From Olivibacter sp. SDN3 (GTDB lineage: Bacteria > Bacteroidota > Bacteroidia > Sphingobacteriales > Sphingobacteriaceae): a stretch of 64,000 nt of DNA. The DNA lies in contig NZ_CP060497.1 in assembly GCF_014334135.1 (NCBI RefSeq), positions 1,798,001-1,862,000 of the forward strand. The letters are read 5' to 3'. Positions 1 through 8,838 of the stretch are shown here, piece by piece. The notes under the pieces were generated by a model that made no database searches, had not been told where the DNA came from, and saw only the letters and a list, made by a program, of their open reading frames with translations. How positions within the stretch are numbered: position 1 is the first letter of the stretch; each line of letters begins with the position of its first letter. The translations under genes were made by a program, and so were the position numbers.

Positions 1-1056
1 CATGCGGACTATGCTCCCGCTTTCAGAGAATTAGCGGAAACCTATAACGCTTATGCGCAATTTGCAACCAAGTCTGAAGATTACGATAGCCGCATTCAGG
101 AAGCCCTGAAATATTACAAGCAATATATGGATCTAACAGATTATTCCTTAGATTCCCGTATGCGTTATGCCGACTTCTTGATCAAAGCAAAAGATTATCA
201 AGCTTTGGAAGAGCAAGCGAATGAAATGGCTAAGGTGGATAAGGTAAATCCTCGTATTTTGCGTTATTTAGGTTATGCTGCTTATGAAAATGGAAATTAT
301 GCAGAAAGCCAACAAGCATTAACAGATTTCTTCAGCAAAGTAGAGGAGAATCGTGTCATTCCTCAGGATTACTATTTCTTGGGTTTATCTGAAGTGAGAC
401 AGGCAACTGATACTACAGCAGAAGGAGACACTTCGTTGTTAAGCCAAAGTATCGCCAACTTAACGAAGGCTGTTGAGTTGGATACTACATGGGGTTTGGC
501 AGAAGATTTAAGTAACATTGCGAAGGAAAATTTTAACGAAAAGAAGTTTGATATCTCAGCGGCGTTATTTAAGGCAGCAGCACAAGCTCCAGAGTCTAAA
601 ACATACAATTATGATTTATTCTATTGGGGTTTCTCGCAATATTTCAACTATGCTACACATATAAATGATGAGCCGGCACCTAGTAAGGATGTCTTGAATG
701 ATGCTGATGCCGCCTTTGCGAAGGTAAATGAAGTAGCTCCTGAAATGCCTGAGGCATATCTTTATAAAGCAAAGACTAAGTCGTTACTGGAAGACCCTGA
801 AGACCCTCAGGGATTAGCTGTTCCAGATTACAAAAAGTATCTAGAGGTAATTCAATCGAAAGATGACGAAACCGTTCAGAAATCAGGTCGTTTTATCGCG
901 GAGGCTTATAATGTAATTGCAGCAGATTTAGTGAACAAGGAACAATACGAGGAGGCTCGCGAGAATTTGCGTAAAGCTTTGGAAGCTGAACCTGGAAATG
1001 CTTATGCTACACAAACGCTAGAGCAGTTGGAGCCAGATGCTTCCGCACAGCAGTAA
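1..1056 (+). CDS. TPR repeat protein, 3' part of the gene
   Basis: The reading frame is open from base 1, so the gene starts before the window; the first ATG inside (127) is only an internal methionine. The visible 351 residues are helical tetratricopeptide-type repeats: the final one, near 'EEARENLRKALEAEPGNAYA', fits the TPR pattern, and several aromatic/alanine-spaced helices precede it. TPR proteins of this kind in Bacteroidota are usually periplasmic or outer-membrane-associated scaffolds, but the signal region lies outside the window, so location and partner cannot be stated. A strong terminator follows 25 bases after the stop and separates it from nuoA. Confidence 0.85.
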   Translation, partial: HADYAPAFRELAETYNAYAQFATKSEDYDSRIQEALKYYKQYMDLTDYSLDSRMRYADFLIKAKDYQALEEQANEMAKVDKVNPRILRYLGYAAYENGNYAESQQALTDFFSKVEENRVIPQDYYFLGLSEVRQATDTTAEGDTSLLSQSIANLTKAVELDTTWGLAEDLSNIAKENFNEKKFDISAALFKAAAQAPESKTYNYDLFYWGFSQYFNYATHINDEPAPSKDVLNDADAAFAKVNEVAPEMPEAYLYKAKTKSLLEDPEDPQGLAVPDYKKYLEVIQSKDDETVQKSGRFIAEAYNVIAADLVNKEQYEEARENLRKALEAEPGNAYATQTLEQLEPDASAQQ

Positions 1057-1081
1057 GTGAAAAAATAAACAATGTTTTTAT

Positions 1082-1118
1082 AAAAAAGCATCGAGAGATC
1101 ATCTCTCGATGCTTTTTT
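1082..1118 (+). terminator. Intrinsic terminator after the TPR gene
   Basis: Near-perfect inverted repeat: 18-base arms (1082-1099 and 1101-1118) around a single C, with a GC-containing core flanked by A6 and T6. The symmetry means it could also stop transcription from the other side. Confidence 0.9.
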
Positions 1119-1192
1119 ATTAGCTCAGGTATTGATCTTTATTAAATATAGAATAAATGACTAACATCCTTCTATAAAATTAAAGCGAAACT

Positions 1193-1224
1193 TTTGCTAT
1201 TTTGGAGTGGAAGGACTATGTTTG
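1193..1224 (+). promoter_or_regulatory. Promoter of the nuo operon (TTTG-N20-TATGTTTG)
   Basis: A -33 box TTTG (1193-1196) and a perfect -7 box TAnnTTTG (1217-1224) are separated by 20 bases, the arrangement known for the main sigma factor of Bacteroidota. Transcription would start near 1230, giving a leader of about 25 bases before the nuoA ATG. Confidence 0.8.
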
Positions 1225-1255
1225 CATTTAATCAGAAACTAACTAAGTATAGATT

Positions 1256-1633
1256 ATGGAAGCTACAACAACCAATACTCCCATAGATTATTTACCGATC
1301 CTTTTTCAGATGATTGTTGCTGCTGGATTCGGAATTGTGACGATTATCGGAACCCATTTAATTGGCCCTAGACTCCGGACGGAAAACAAACTTACTTCAT
1401 TTGAATCCGGCGTTGAAGTAATCGGTAATGCCAGGCAACCTTTCTCTATCAAATACTTCATGGTGGCTATCCTTTTTGTTATTTTTGATATCGAAGTCAT
1501 CTTTATGTATCCTTGGGCGGTAAATTTCAGAGAGTTCGGTATAGACGGTTTGATAGAAATGTTCATATTTATGGGCCTGCTTCTGCTAGGATTTATTTAT
1601 GTGATAAAAAAACGTGCGTTAGAGTGGGATTAA
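1256..1633 (+). CDS. nuoA: NADH-quinone oxidoreductase subunit A
   Basis: Membrane subunit of proton-pumping respiratory complex I, next to the quinone chamber. The 125 residues contain three hydrophobic segments (about 12-34, 65-87 and 95-116) and the family signature around 'FESGVEVIGNARQPFSIKYF' followed by an acidic 'FDIEVIFMYPWA' segment. It is the first gene of a complete nuoA-N operon and has its own strong upstream promoter. Length is normal for NuoA. The ATG at 1256 is the only sensible start. Confidence 0.97.
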   Translation: MEATTTNTPIDYLPILFQMIVAAGFGIVTIIGTHLIGPRLRTENKLTSFESGVEVIGNARQPFSIKYFMVAILFVIFDIEVIFMYPWAVNFREFGIDGLIEMFIFMGLLLLGFIYVIKKRALEWD

Positions 1634-1788
1634 ACCCTTAAAACCCCTTATTAGAACCATTCTAAATACTTAATAATTGTGTTTGCTGCTTGTTAAATTG
1701 TTAAATTTGAGCAAGTCTGCTTTTAGAAGCAGGGGCGTTTTTTTATGATGATTATGTCATGACCATTTGACATATAACACCTTGAATT
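1634..1788 (+). other. nuoA-nuoB gap with a hairpin and a promoter-like box
   Basis: This 155-base gap is unusually wide for the operon. It holds a TAAATTTG box (1702-1709) with a TTTG at 1682-1685, spaced 16 bases, shorter than the usual 19-20. Downstream is a small hairpin (6-bp stem, 1717-1732), and five bases later a T7 run. It may be a weak internal promoter or a partial terminator; neither is certain. Confidence 0.35.
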
Positions 1789-2349
1789 ATGAGCGATATA
1801 AAATTAGCCCCGGCTCCTCCAGGAGTTACAGGGTCAGGTTTCTTTGCCACTACTCTCGATAAAGCGGTTGGGCTTGCCCGTGCAAATTCTTTATGGCCCT
1901 TGCCTTTTGCAACATCATGCTGCGGAATAGAATTTATGGCTACTATGGGATCTACCTATGATTTAGCTCGCTTTGGAGCCGAGCGTCCGAGTTTTTCTCC
2001 TAGACAATCCGATATGTTGTTAGTGATGGGAACTATCGCAAAAAAGATGGGTCCTGTTCTGAAACAAGTATACATACAGATGGCCGAGCCGCGCTGGGTA
2101 ATAGCTGTTGGTGCATGCGCTTCCAGTGGTGGCATCTTTGATACTTATTCGGTATTGCAGGGTATAGATGAAATAATTCCTGTAGACGTTTACGTGCCTG
2201 GATGTCCACCCAGGCCGGAAGCTATATTGGATGGTGTTATGCGGTTGCAGGATATTGTAAAAACAGAATCGGTAAGGAGAAGAGAGTCTGAAGAGTACAG
2301 GAAATTATTAGAAAGTTACGAGATACATAAAGATGGCGAAATTAGATAA
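1789..2349 (+). CDS. nuoB: NADH-quinone oxidoreductase subunit B
   Basis: Peripheral-arm subunit carrying the terminal N2 [4Fe-4S] cluster that passes electrons to quinone. The tandem cysteine pair is in 'ATSCCGIEFMAT' (about residues 42-53), the third ligand in 'GACASSGG', the fourth in 'YVPGCPPRPEA'. 186 residues, normal for the family. Its end overlaps the start of nuoC by 17 bases, pointing to translational coupling. Confidence 0.97.
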   Translation: MSDIKLAPAPPGVTGSGFFATTLDKAVGLARANSLWPLPFATSCCGIEFMATMGSTYDLARFGAERPSFSPRQSDMLLVMGTIAKKMGPVLKQVYIQMAEPRWVIAVGACASSGGIFDTYSVLQGIDEIIPVDVYVPGCPPRPEAILDGVMRLQDIVKTESVRRRESEEYRKLLESYEIHKDGEIR

Positions 2350-2836
2350 TCAGGTACTTCTCGAGCGTTTAGAACAGCGTTTTGCTGAGCACGTTCAAAA
2401 AACGGATGAACCTTTCGGGCTTTTATCAGTCGAAACTTCAAAAGAATATATCATAGAGGTTTTAAAGTATCTGAAAACAGATAAAGAGCTGCAATTTATT
2501 TACCTCACAGACATTACGGCTGTGCATTATCCATCGCAAGAATTGAGTATCGCCGTGGTTTATCATGTGCATAGCCTTATACATAATGTACGAATACGGA
2601 TAAAGGTGTTCTTAAATGGCGATAAGCCGGAGATACCAACCGCCACTACAGTGTGGAATGGTGCAAACTGGATGGAGAGGGAAACCTATGACTTCTTCGG
2701 GGTTATATTTGTTGGGCATCCTGACCTGCGTAGAATCTTGAACGTAGACGATATGGAGGTTTTTCCTATGCGGAAAGAATATCCCCTAGAGGATCCCAAT
2801 AAGGTAGATAAAAAAGAGTTTTTCTTTGGAAGATAA
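2333..2836 (+). CDS. nuoC: NADH-quinone oxidoreductase subunit C
   Basis: Hydrophilic complex I subunit (30 kDa family) that lies against NuoD and NuoB. The family signature is seen at 'ERETYDFFGVIFVGHPDLRR' and the C-terminal 'YPLEDP'. NuoC and NuoD are separate genes here, not fused as in E. coli. The start overlaps the end of nuoB, and nuoD follows after 10 bases. Confidence 0.96.
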   Translation: MAKLDNQVLLERLEQRFAEHVQKTDEPFGLLSVETSKEYIIEVLKYLKTDKELQFIYLTDITAVHYPSQELSIAVVYHVHSLIHNVRIRIKVFLNGDKPEIPTATTVWNGANWMERETYDFFGVIFVGHPDLRRILNVDDMEVFPMRKEYPLEDPNKVDKKEFFFGR

Positions 2837-2846
2837 AAAGATATTT

Positions 2847-4082
2847 ATGAGTGAGATCAAACCGAAAATGACTGCTAATCGTTTGGTTTTTGACGATAAT
2901 GACCCTCAGGATGACCTGGTAACACTTAACTTGGGCCCTACCCACCCTGCAACACATGGTGTATTTCAGAATGTACTTCAGGTAGATGGCGAGCGGATCG
3001 TAAGTGGTATTTCTACTATCGGGTATATCCATAGAGCTTTCGAAAAAATAGCAGAGCACCGTCCATTCTATCAGATTACACCACTTACAGATCGGATGAA
3101 TTATTGCTCCTCACCTATTAATAATATGGGATGGCATATGACAGTAGAGAAACTATTGGACGTAGAAATCCCGAAGCGTGTGCAGTACATGCGTGTGATC
3201 ATTATGGAGTTAGCTCGCATAGCCGATCATATTATCTGTAATGGAATTTTGGGAGTGGATACAGGAGCTTTCTCTGGTTTCCTGTATGTGATGCAGGAAA
3301 GGGAGTTTATCTACGAAATATTTGAAGAAATATGTGGTGCGCGATTGACAACCAATATAGGAAGAATAGGTGGTTTCGAGCGTGACTTCAACGAAACCGC
3401 TTTCCAAAAGATCAGGCAATTTGTAAAACGTTACCCGCCTGTTTTGAAGGAGTTTGAAGAGCTTTTTAACAGAAACAGAATATTCATCGACCGTACCTCG
3501 GGGGTTGCCGCCGTGGATGCGGAAACGGCATTGAGTTATAGTTGGAGCGGTCCTATTCTACGTGCGACGGGTGTAGACTATGACGTGCGAGCTAATGAAC
3601 CATACTCTTCATATGAAGACTTTGATTTTGAAATTCCCGTTGGTGAAAACGGAGACGTTTATGATCGCTTTATGGTTCGTAATGAGGAAATGTGGCAGAG
3701 TATTCGAATTATTGAGCAAGCCTTGGAAAAGCTTGAGAAAGAACCCCAAGGGATTTTTCACGCGGATGTTCCCGAGTTTTATCTTCCCCCAAAAGATCAA
3801 GTCTACAATAATATGGAAGCACTTATCTATCACTTTAAAATAGTGATGGGAGAAATAGACACTCCAAAGACGGAGGTATACCACGCGGTTGAAGGGGGTA
3901 ATGGTGAATTGGGTTTTTATTTGATCAGTGATGGAGGAAGATCTCCCTATAGGCTACATTTTAGAAGGCCGTCATTTATTAATTATCAAATGTATGCTCC
4001 AATGAGCAGTGGGATGCTGCTTTCGGATGCCATTATTAATATGAGTAGTTTAAACGTTATTGCAGGAGAACTTGATGCTTAG
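2847..4082 (+). CDS. nuoD: NADH-quinone oxidoreductase subunit D
   Basis: The 49 kDa subunit, homologous to the NiFe hydrogenase large subunit, which forms the quinone-binding site with NuoB. Recognisable blocks are 'LGPTHPATHGVF' near the N-terminus, 'PLTDRMNYCSSP' and the C-terminal 'RRPSFINYQMYAPM'. I chose ATG 2847 (411 residues) over an in-frame TTG at 2826, because the TTG lies inside nuoC and adds residues not typical of the family. The 3' end overlaps nuoE by 8 bases. Confidence 0.95.
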   Translation: MSEIKPKMTANRLVFDDNDPQDDLVTLNLGPTHPATHGVFQNVLQVDGERIVSGISTIGYIHRAFEKIAEHRPFYQITPLTDRMNYCSSPINNMGWHMTVEKLLDVEIPKRVQYMRVIIMELARIADHIICNGILGVDTGAFSGFLYVMQEREFIYEIFEEICGARLTTNIGRIGGFERDFNETAFQKIRQFVKRYPPVLKEFEELFNRNRIFIDRTSGVAAVDAETALSYSWSGPILRATGVDYDVRANEPYSSYEDFDFEIPVGENGDVYDRFMVRNEEMWQSIRIIEQALEKLEKEPQGIFHADVPEFYLPPKDQVYNNMEALIYHFKIVMGEIDTPKTEVYHAVEGGNGELGFYLISDGGRSPYRLHFRRPSFINYQMYAPMSSGMLLSDAIINMSSLNVIAGELDA

Positions 4083-4593
4083 TGTAAAGAAAAATGAACC
4101 GGTAGAGTTTCAGGATAGTTTAATAAAAGAATTCGATGCTATTGTGCAGCGATATCCTGAAGGGCGTCAGAAATCAGCGCTGCTGCCTATATTACATTTG
4201 GTGCAGGCACAGTATGGATGGTTAAGTGTAGGGGCAATGGATAAGGTGGCGGTTTATCTGAAAATAGAACCCATTGAAGTCTATGAGGTAGCTACTTTTT
4301 ATACGATGTTTTTTTTACAACCCCAAGGGAAGTATGTTCTGGAAGTCTGTAGAACCGGGCCTTGTTGTTTGGTAGGTGCAGAAAAGATTATGGCACATAT
4401 AGAAAAACGGTTAGGCGTGAAGGAAAACGAGGTGACACCCGACGGTTTGTTCAGTTGGCGAGGGATAGAGTGTGTAGCAGCATGTGGGATGGGGCCTGTA
4501 CTTCAAATAGGTCCAGACTATACCTACTATGAAAATTTGACGGAAGAAAGTGTCGATAGGTTGATCGAAACTTTAAAGAATAAAGAAAATTAG
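4075..4593 (+). CDS. nuoE: NADH-quinone oxidoreductase subunit E
   Basis: The 24 kDa subunit with a thioredoxin-like fold and the N1a [2Fe-2S] cluster. The four ligands are in 'CRTGPCCLVGA' and, about 40 residues later, 'CVAACGMGPV'. ATG 4075 is preferred to the in-frame TTG at 4060: an AGGAG (4064-4068) sits six bases before it, one of the few clear Shine-Dalgarno sequences in the operon. 172 residues. It works with NuoF as the NADH-input module. Confidence 0.95.
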   Translation: MLSVKKNEPVEFQDSLIKEFDAIVQRYPEGRQKSALLPILHLVQAQYGWLSVGAMDKVAVYLKIEPIEVYEVATFYTMFFLQPQGKYVLEVCRTGPCCLVGAEKIMAHIEKRLGVKENEVTPDGLFSWRGIECVAACGMGPVLQIGPDYTYYENLTEESVDRLIETLKNKEN

Positions 4594-4632
4594 CCTAGTG
4601 CTAATGTGAGATTTAATGCTAATTTTAAGAGA

Positions 4633-5985
4633 ATGGCTCGGAAACTTTTGTTAGAACATATTGATGTACCATACATAAATACGCTGGAAGTGTATCGTCA
4701 GAAAGGAGGATATCGTGCTGTTGAGAAGGCGCTGAAAAAGCTAAGCCCAGATGATGTAGTCGAAGAGGTCAAGAAGTCTGGATTGAGAGGGCGTGGCGGA
4801 GCAGGGTTTCCTACCGGAATGAAATGGAGCTTTTTAGCAAAACCAGAAGGCGTGCCTCGTTATTTGGTTTGTAATGCAGACGAATCTGAGCCAGGTACAT
4901 TCAAAGATAGGTTTCTCATGACTTATATACCTCATGCCTTGATCGAGGGAATGATTGTATCTAGTTATGCTTTGGGAGCAAAGACTTCATATATCTACGT
5001 TAGAGGTGAAATGATGCCCCAAATAAAAATTTTGGAACGAGCAATTGAGGAAGCGAAAGCCGCTGGTTTTCTCGGCAAAAATATATTGGGTTCCGGATAT
5101 GATCTGGAGCTATATGTGCAGCCAGGAGGAGGCGCTTATATCTGTGGAGAAGAAACGGCATTGCTGGAGTCTTTGGAAGGAAAGCGAGGCAACCCTCGTA
5201 TAAAACCACCTTTTCCAGCGGTTGCCGGTCTTTATAATTGCCCCACGGTAGTGAATAATGTAGAATCTATTGCCGCAACGGTACCCATCCTTAATATGGG
5301 TGGCGATGAGTATGCTAAAATAGGTATCGATAGAAGCACCGGAACGAAATTGATTTCCGCTTCTGGTAATATCAATAACCCGGGGGTTTTTGAAATTGAA
5401 TTAGGATTGCCTGTTGAAGAATTTATTTATTCTGATGAGTATTGTGGGGGCATCACTAATGGAAAACGTTTAAAAGCGGTTGTAGCAGGAGGTTCTTCTG
5501 TACCTATACTCCCTGCAAATCTCATATTAAAAACCGCAAAAGGCGAAAATAGGTTGATGACTTATGAATCCCTAGCTGATGGGGGCTTCATCTCAGGAAC
5601 TATGTTAGGTTCCGGAGGATTTATCGCATTTGATGAAGATCAATGTATCGTGCGAAATACCTGGAATTTTACACGGTTTTATCATCATGAGAGTTGCGGA
5701 CAGTGTTCGCCTTGTAGAGAAGGTACTGGATGGATGGAAAAAGTGTTGCACCGTTTGGAATATGGGCACGGCAAAATGAGCGATATTGACTTATTAGTCG
5801 ATGTATCAAAGAAAATTGAAGGTAACACCATCTGCCCGTTGGGAGATGCTGCTGCATGGCCTGTTGCTAGTGCTATTAGACATTTCAGAGATGAATTTGA
5901 ATGGCATGTAACCAATAGCGATGAGGCACAGATCCGCAATTATGGATTGGCACATTATGCAGATCCTTTAACATTGGCGGGTTAG
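4633..5985 (+). CDS. nuoF: NADH-quinone oxidoreductase subunit F, NADH- and FMN-binding
   Basis: The 51 kDa subunit that oxidises NADH through FMN and passes electrons to cluster N3. Glycine-rich 'GRGGAGFPTGMKW' (about residues 52-64) and 'YICGEETALLESLEG' form the NADH/FMN site. The N3 [4Fe-4S] ligands are in 'ESCGQCSPCREGTGW' and the later 'TICPLGDAAAWP'. ATG 4633 (450 residues) matches the family start 'MARKLLLEH'; a GTG at 4606 would add nine unusual residues. A 127-base gap separates it from nuoG. Confidence 0.95.
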   Translation: MARKLLLEHIDVPYINTLEVYRQKGGYRAVEKALKKLSPDDVVEEVKKSGLRGRGGAGFPTGMKWSFLAKPEGVPRYLVCNADESEPGTFKDRFLMTYIPHALIEGMIVSSYALGAKTSYIYVRGEMMPQIKILERAIEEAKAAGFLGKNILGSGYDLELYVQPGGGAYICGEETALLESLEGKRGNPRIKPPFPAVAGLYNCPTVVNNVESIAATVPILNMGGDEYAKIGIDRSTGTKLISASGNINNPGVFEIELGLPVEEFIYSDEYCGGITNGKRLKAVVAGGSSVPILPANLILKTAKGENRLMTYESLADGGFISGTMLGSGGFIAFDEDQCIVRNTWNFTRFYHHESCGQCSPCREGTGWMEKVLHRLEYGHGKMSDIDLLVDVSKKIEGNTICPLGDAAAWPVASAIRHFRDEFEWHVTNSDEAQIRNYGLAHYADPLTLAG

Positions 5986-6112
5986 GATAATTACCCTCAT
6001 AAAAAATAAAGAGCGAGGTATTAAATAAGTGATAGGGAATAAATTAAGTCAAAGCGTGTATAAACCGATAGCCAATGGTCTATGGCCAATAGCTGTCTAA
6101 GTACTGAATATA

Positions 6113-7126
6113 ATGGCTGATAGTAATGATAAAATTAAGGTAAGTATAGATGGTATTTCAGTAGAAGTGGTACCAGGAACTACCATATTGAATGCAGCGC
6201 GGCAAATAGGCGGGGAGATTGTCCCTCCGGCAATGTGCTATTATTCTAAGTTGGAAGGAAGTGGTGGGAAATGTAGGACCTGTTTAGTAAAAGTGAGTAA
6301 GGGCTCTGAAAAGGATCCAAGACCAATGCCTAAACTGGTAGCATCTTGTCGCACAACGGTGATGGATGGAATGGAAGTTCAGAATATTACATCAAATGAG
6401 GTGTTGGAAGCAAGAAAGGGAGTAGTGGAGATGCTATTAATCAATCATCCACTAGACTGTCCTATTTGTGATCAAGCTGGAGAGTGCCATTTGCAGGACT
6501 TAGGCTTTGAACATGGAGCTGCTGCCACGAGATATGAATTTGAGCGACGTACATTTGAAAAGATCGATATAGGAGACAAAATCCAGTTACATATGACAAG
6601 GTGCATACTTTGTTATCGTTGCGTTTTTGTAGCTGATCAGCTAACCAACCAACGGGTACACGGCATATTGGGAAGAGGTGACGCTGCGGAAATATCAACT
6701 TATATAGAGAAGGCTGTTGATAATGACTATTCAGGTAATGTGATTGATGTTTGCCCGGTAGGAGCATTGACGGACAAAACTTTTCGTTTCAAGAACAGGG
6801 TTTGGTTTACAAAGCCTGTTGAAGCCCATCGGGACTGCCCGACTTGTTCAGGAAAGGTAACGTTATGGTATAAAGGTGAGGAAGTTTTACGTGTTACAGC
6901 GCGTAAAGATGCTTACGGAGAAGTAGAAGATTTTATCTGTAACTCTTGTCGATTTGAGAAAAAGAACACGGCGGACTGGGTAATTGAAGGACCTCGGAAG
7001 GTCGCGAATACCTCGGTTATAGCATCCAATCATTACAGTGAACTTAAACCTCTACCGGTAATTAAGGATAATCCAAAACTAAAAGAAGCAAATAAAAATC
7101 AATTGGAAAGATCGGTAAGACTGTAG
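6113..7126 (+). CDS. nuoG: Short NuoG: 2Fe-2S/4Fe-4S subunit of complex I
   Basis: Complex I electron-wire subunit. In order: a plant-type 2Fe-2S ferredoxin domain (cysteines in 'AMCYYSKLEGSGGKCRTC' and 'ASCRTT'), the His/Cys 4Fe-4S motif 'HPLDCPICDQAGECHLQ', and the second 4Fe-4S site 'RCILCYRC' with 'DVCPVGAL'. After about residue 240 comes a short segment with two CxxC pairs ('CPTC' and 'CNSC'). The protein ends at 337 residues; E. coli NuoG has about 900, including a molybdopterin-oxidoreductase-like domain absent here. I take this as the normal short form of the phylum: the stop is followed within 50 bases by an intact nuoH. Confidence 0.92.
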   Translation: MADSNDKIKVSIDGISVEVVPGTTILNAARQIGGEIVPPAMCYYSKLEGSGGKCRTCLVKVSKGSEKDPRPMPKLVASCRTTVMDGMEVQNITSNEVLEARKGVVEMLLINHPLDCPICDQAGECHLQDLGFEHGAAATRYEFERRTFEKIDIGDKIQLHMTRCILCYRCVFVADQLTNQRVHGILGRGDAAEISTYIEKAVDNDYSGNVIDVCPVGALTDKTFRFKNRVWFTKPVEAHRDCPTCSGKVTLWYKGEEVLRVTARKDAYGEVEDFICNSCRFEKKNTADWVIEGPRKVANTSVIASNHYSELKPLPVIKDNPKLKEANKNQLERSVRL

Positions 7127-7174
7127 TATAGCGATAGCTAGCTCATGGATCAACCGGAGACGAAAAAATAAACG

Positions 7175-8215
7175 ATGGAAACAGTATTCATTATAGAAAA
7201 ATTCATACTTATAACGGTTGTGTTTGTGTTGACATTAGTTATAGCGATGTACTCTACCCTGGCGGAAAGGAAAGTGGCGGGTTTTATGCAGGATAGGATG
7301 GGGCCAGATCGAGCAGGGCCTTACGGCATATTGCAACCACTGGCGGACGGTGGAAAATTTTTCTTTAAAGAAGAAATTATTCCTGCAGGTGCACATAAAA
7401 GCTTGTTTATAGCCGGGCCTACAATAGCTATTATTACGGCTTGTATCAGTAGCGCCGTTATTCCATGGGGGCAACCACTCACTTTTGGTGAACGTACTAT
7501 CGAACTTCAGGTTGCCGATGTTAATGTTGGCATACTGTACATATTTGGCGTAATAGCCTTGGGCGTATATGGTATCATGCTGGGTGGATGGGCTTCCAAC
7601 AATAAGTTTTCGTTGATGGGAGCGGTTAGGGCAGCATCCCAGAGTATCAGCTATGAAATAGCTTTAGGTTTATCTATCATTGCTTTACTTATGGTTACAC
7701 AGAGCCTTTCACTCAAAGACATAGTAGCTCAGCAAAGCGGCTTCGTTAACTGGAACATATGGGTACAACCCCTAGGTTTTATTATTTTCATAACCTGTGC
7801 CTTCGCCGAGTGTAATCGTGTGCCTTTCGATTTGCCTGAGTGTGAAACAGAGTTGGTCGGAGGCTATCACACTGAATATTCATCGATGAAGCTAGGCTTA
7901 TACATGTTTTCTGAATATATCAACATGTTTGTGTCTTCTGCTTTGATGTCCGCCCTTTATTTTGGAGGATATAACTTTCCTTTTATGTATGAGTTGGGGC
8001 TTTCGCAGAATTGGATCACTATCATTGGAGTATTGGTATTCTTTTTGAAAATTTTTGCTTTTATCTTTTTCTTCATGTGGATTCGTTGGACCTTACCACG
8101 GTTTAGGTATGATCAGTTAATGAATTTAGGATGGAAGATTTTGATACCTTTAGCAGTGGCTAATATCGTGCTCACTGGAATCATCACTTTAATTAGAGAT
8201 ACATATTTTCAATAA
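7175..8215 (+). CDS. nuoH: NADH-quinone oxidoreductase subunit H
   Basis: Membrane subunit joining the peripheral arm to the proton-pumping arm and forming much of the quinone tunnel. About eight hydrophobic helices are visible. Family signatures are 'ERKVAGFMQDRMGPDRAGP' near residue 30, 'QSISYEIALGLS', and the acidic loop 'AECNRVPFDLPECETELVGG'. 346 residues, normal length. Confidence 0.97.
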   Translation: METVFIIEKFILITVVFVLTLVIAMYSTLAERKVAGFMQDRMGPDRAGPYGILQPLADGGKFFFKEEIIPAGAHKSLFIAGPTIAIITACISSAVIPWGQPLTFGERTIELQVADVNVGILYIFGVIALGVYGIMLGGWASNNKFSLMGAVRAASQSISYEIALGLSIIALLMVTQSLSLKDIVAQQSGFVNWNIWVQPLGFIIFITCAFAECNRVPFDLPECETELVGGYHTEYSSMKLGLYMFSEYINMFVSSALMSALYFGGYNFPFMYELGLSQNWITIIGVLVFFLKIFAFIFFFMWIRWTLPRFRYDQLMNLGWKILIPLAVANIVLTGIITLIRDTYFQ

Positions 8216-8269
8216 AAAGATTTGTACGGTATTGAGTTTATTTTTACTCAGGCCATAAAACATAAAAAA

Positions 8270-8791
8270 ATGGAGTCTTTAAGTAATAGAAAAAAAGTCT
8301 TGGAACAGAAACCCATGACCTTTTTAGAAAAAATATATATTCCTGCGATTTTGAAAGGATTGCGTATTACCATAAAGCATTTTTTCAGAAAGAAGGCAAC
8401 CGTATCTTATCCGGAAGTAGAACGGCCTTATTCAAAGAATTATAGGGGGATGCATTCCCTTAAACGCGATGAGGAGGGAAGAGAAAGATGTACTGCCTGC
8501 GGACTTTGTGCACTGTCGTGTCCCGCCGAGGCGATCAGCATGATCTCTGCAGAACGACAGAAAGGAGAAGAACATTTGTATAGAGAAGAAAAATATGCGG
8601 CAGTCTACGAAATCAATATGTTACGCTGTATCTTTTGTGGATTATGCGAAGAAGCATGCCCTAAGGAGGCTATCTATTTGGATGGCCCACATGTACCGGC
8701 AGATTATTTACGCAAAGATTTTATATATGGCAAAGATAAGTTGGTAGAAGAAAAGTTTGACTTTAAACAAGAAAGTGTGACTTCAGAATAA
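8270..8791 (+). CDS. nuoI: NADH-quinone oxidoreductase subunit I
   Basis: Ferredoxin-like complex I subunit carrying clusters N6a and N6b. The two 4Fe-4S motifs are 'CTACGLCALSCP' and 'CIFCGLCEEACP'. ATG 8270 (173 residues) is chosen over an upstream in-frame TTG at 8222: the protein from 8270 has the usual NuoI layout of a basic amphipathic N-terminus, then the two cluster motifs. The gap to nuoH is then 54 bases. Confidence 0.94.
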   Translation: MESLSNRKKVLEQKPMTFLEKIYIPAILKGLRITIKHFFRKKATVSYPEVERPYSKNYRGMHSLKRDEEGRERCTACGLCALSCPAEAISMISAERQKGEEHLYREEKYAAVYEINMLRCIFCGLCEEACPKEAIYLDGPHVPADYLRKDFIYGKDKLVEEKFDFKQESVTSE

Positions 8792-8838
8792 CACATCAGG
8801 TATTATCGAATAATTAACGTATTTTAGAACGATCAATT

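Noticed and set aside
5986-6112. nuoF-nuoG gap with GCCAAT/GGCCAAT quasi-repeats
   Set aside because: The repeats are imperfect, do not form a convincing stem, and no promoter box was found; the 127 bases look like plain spacer.
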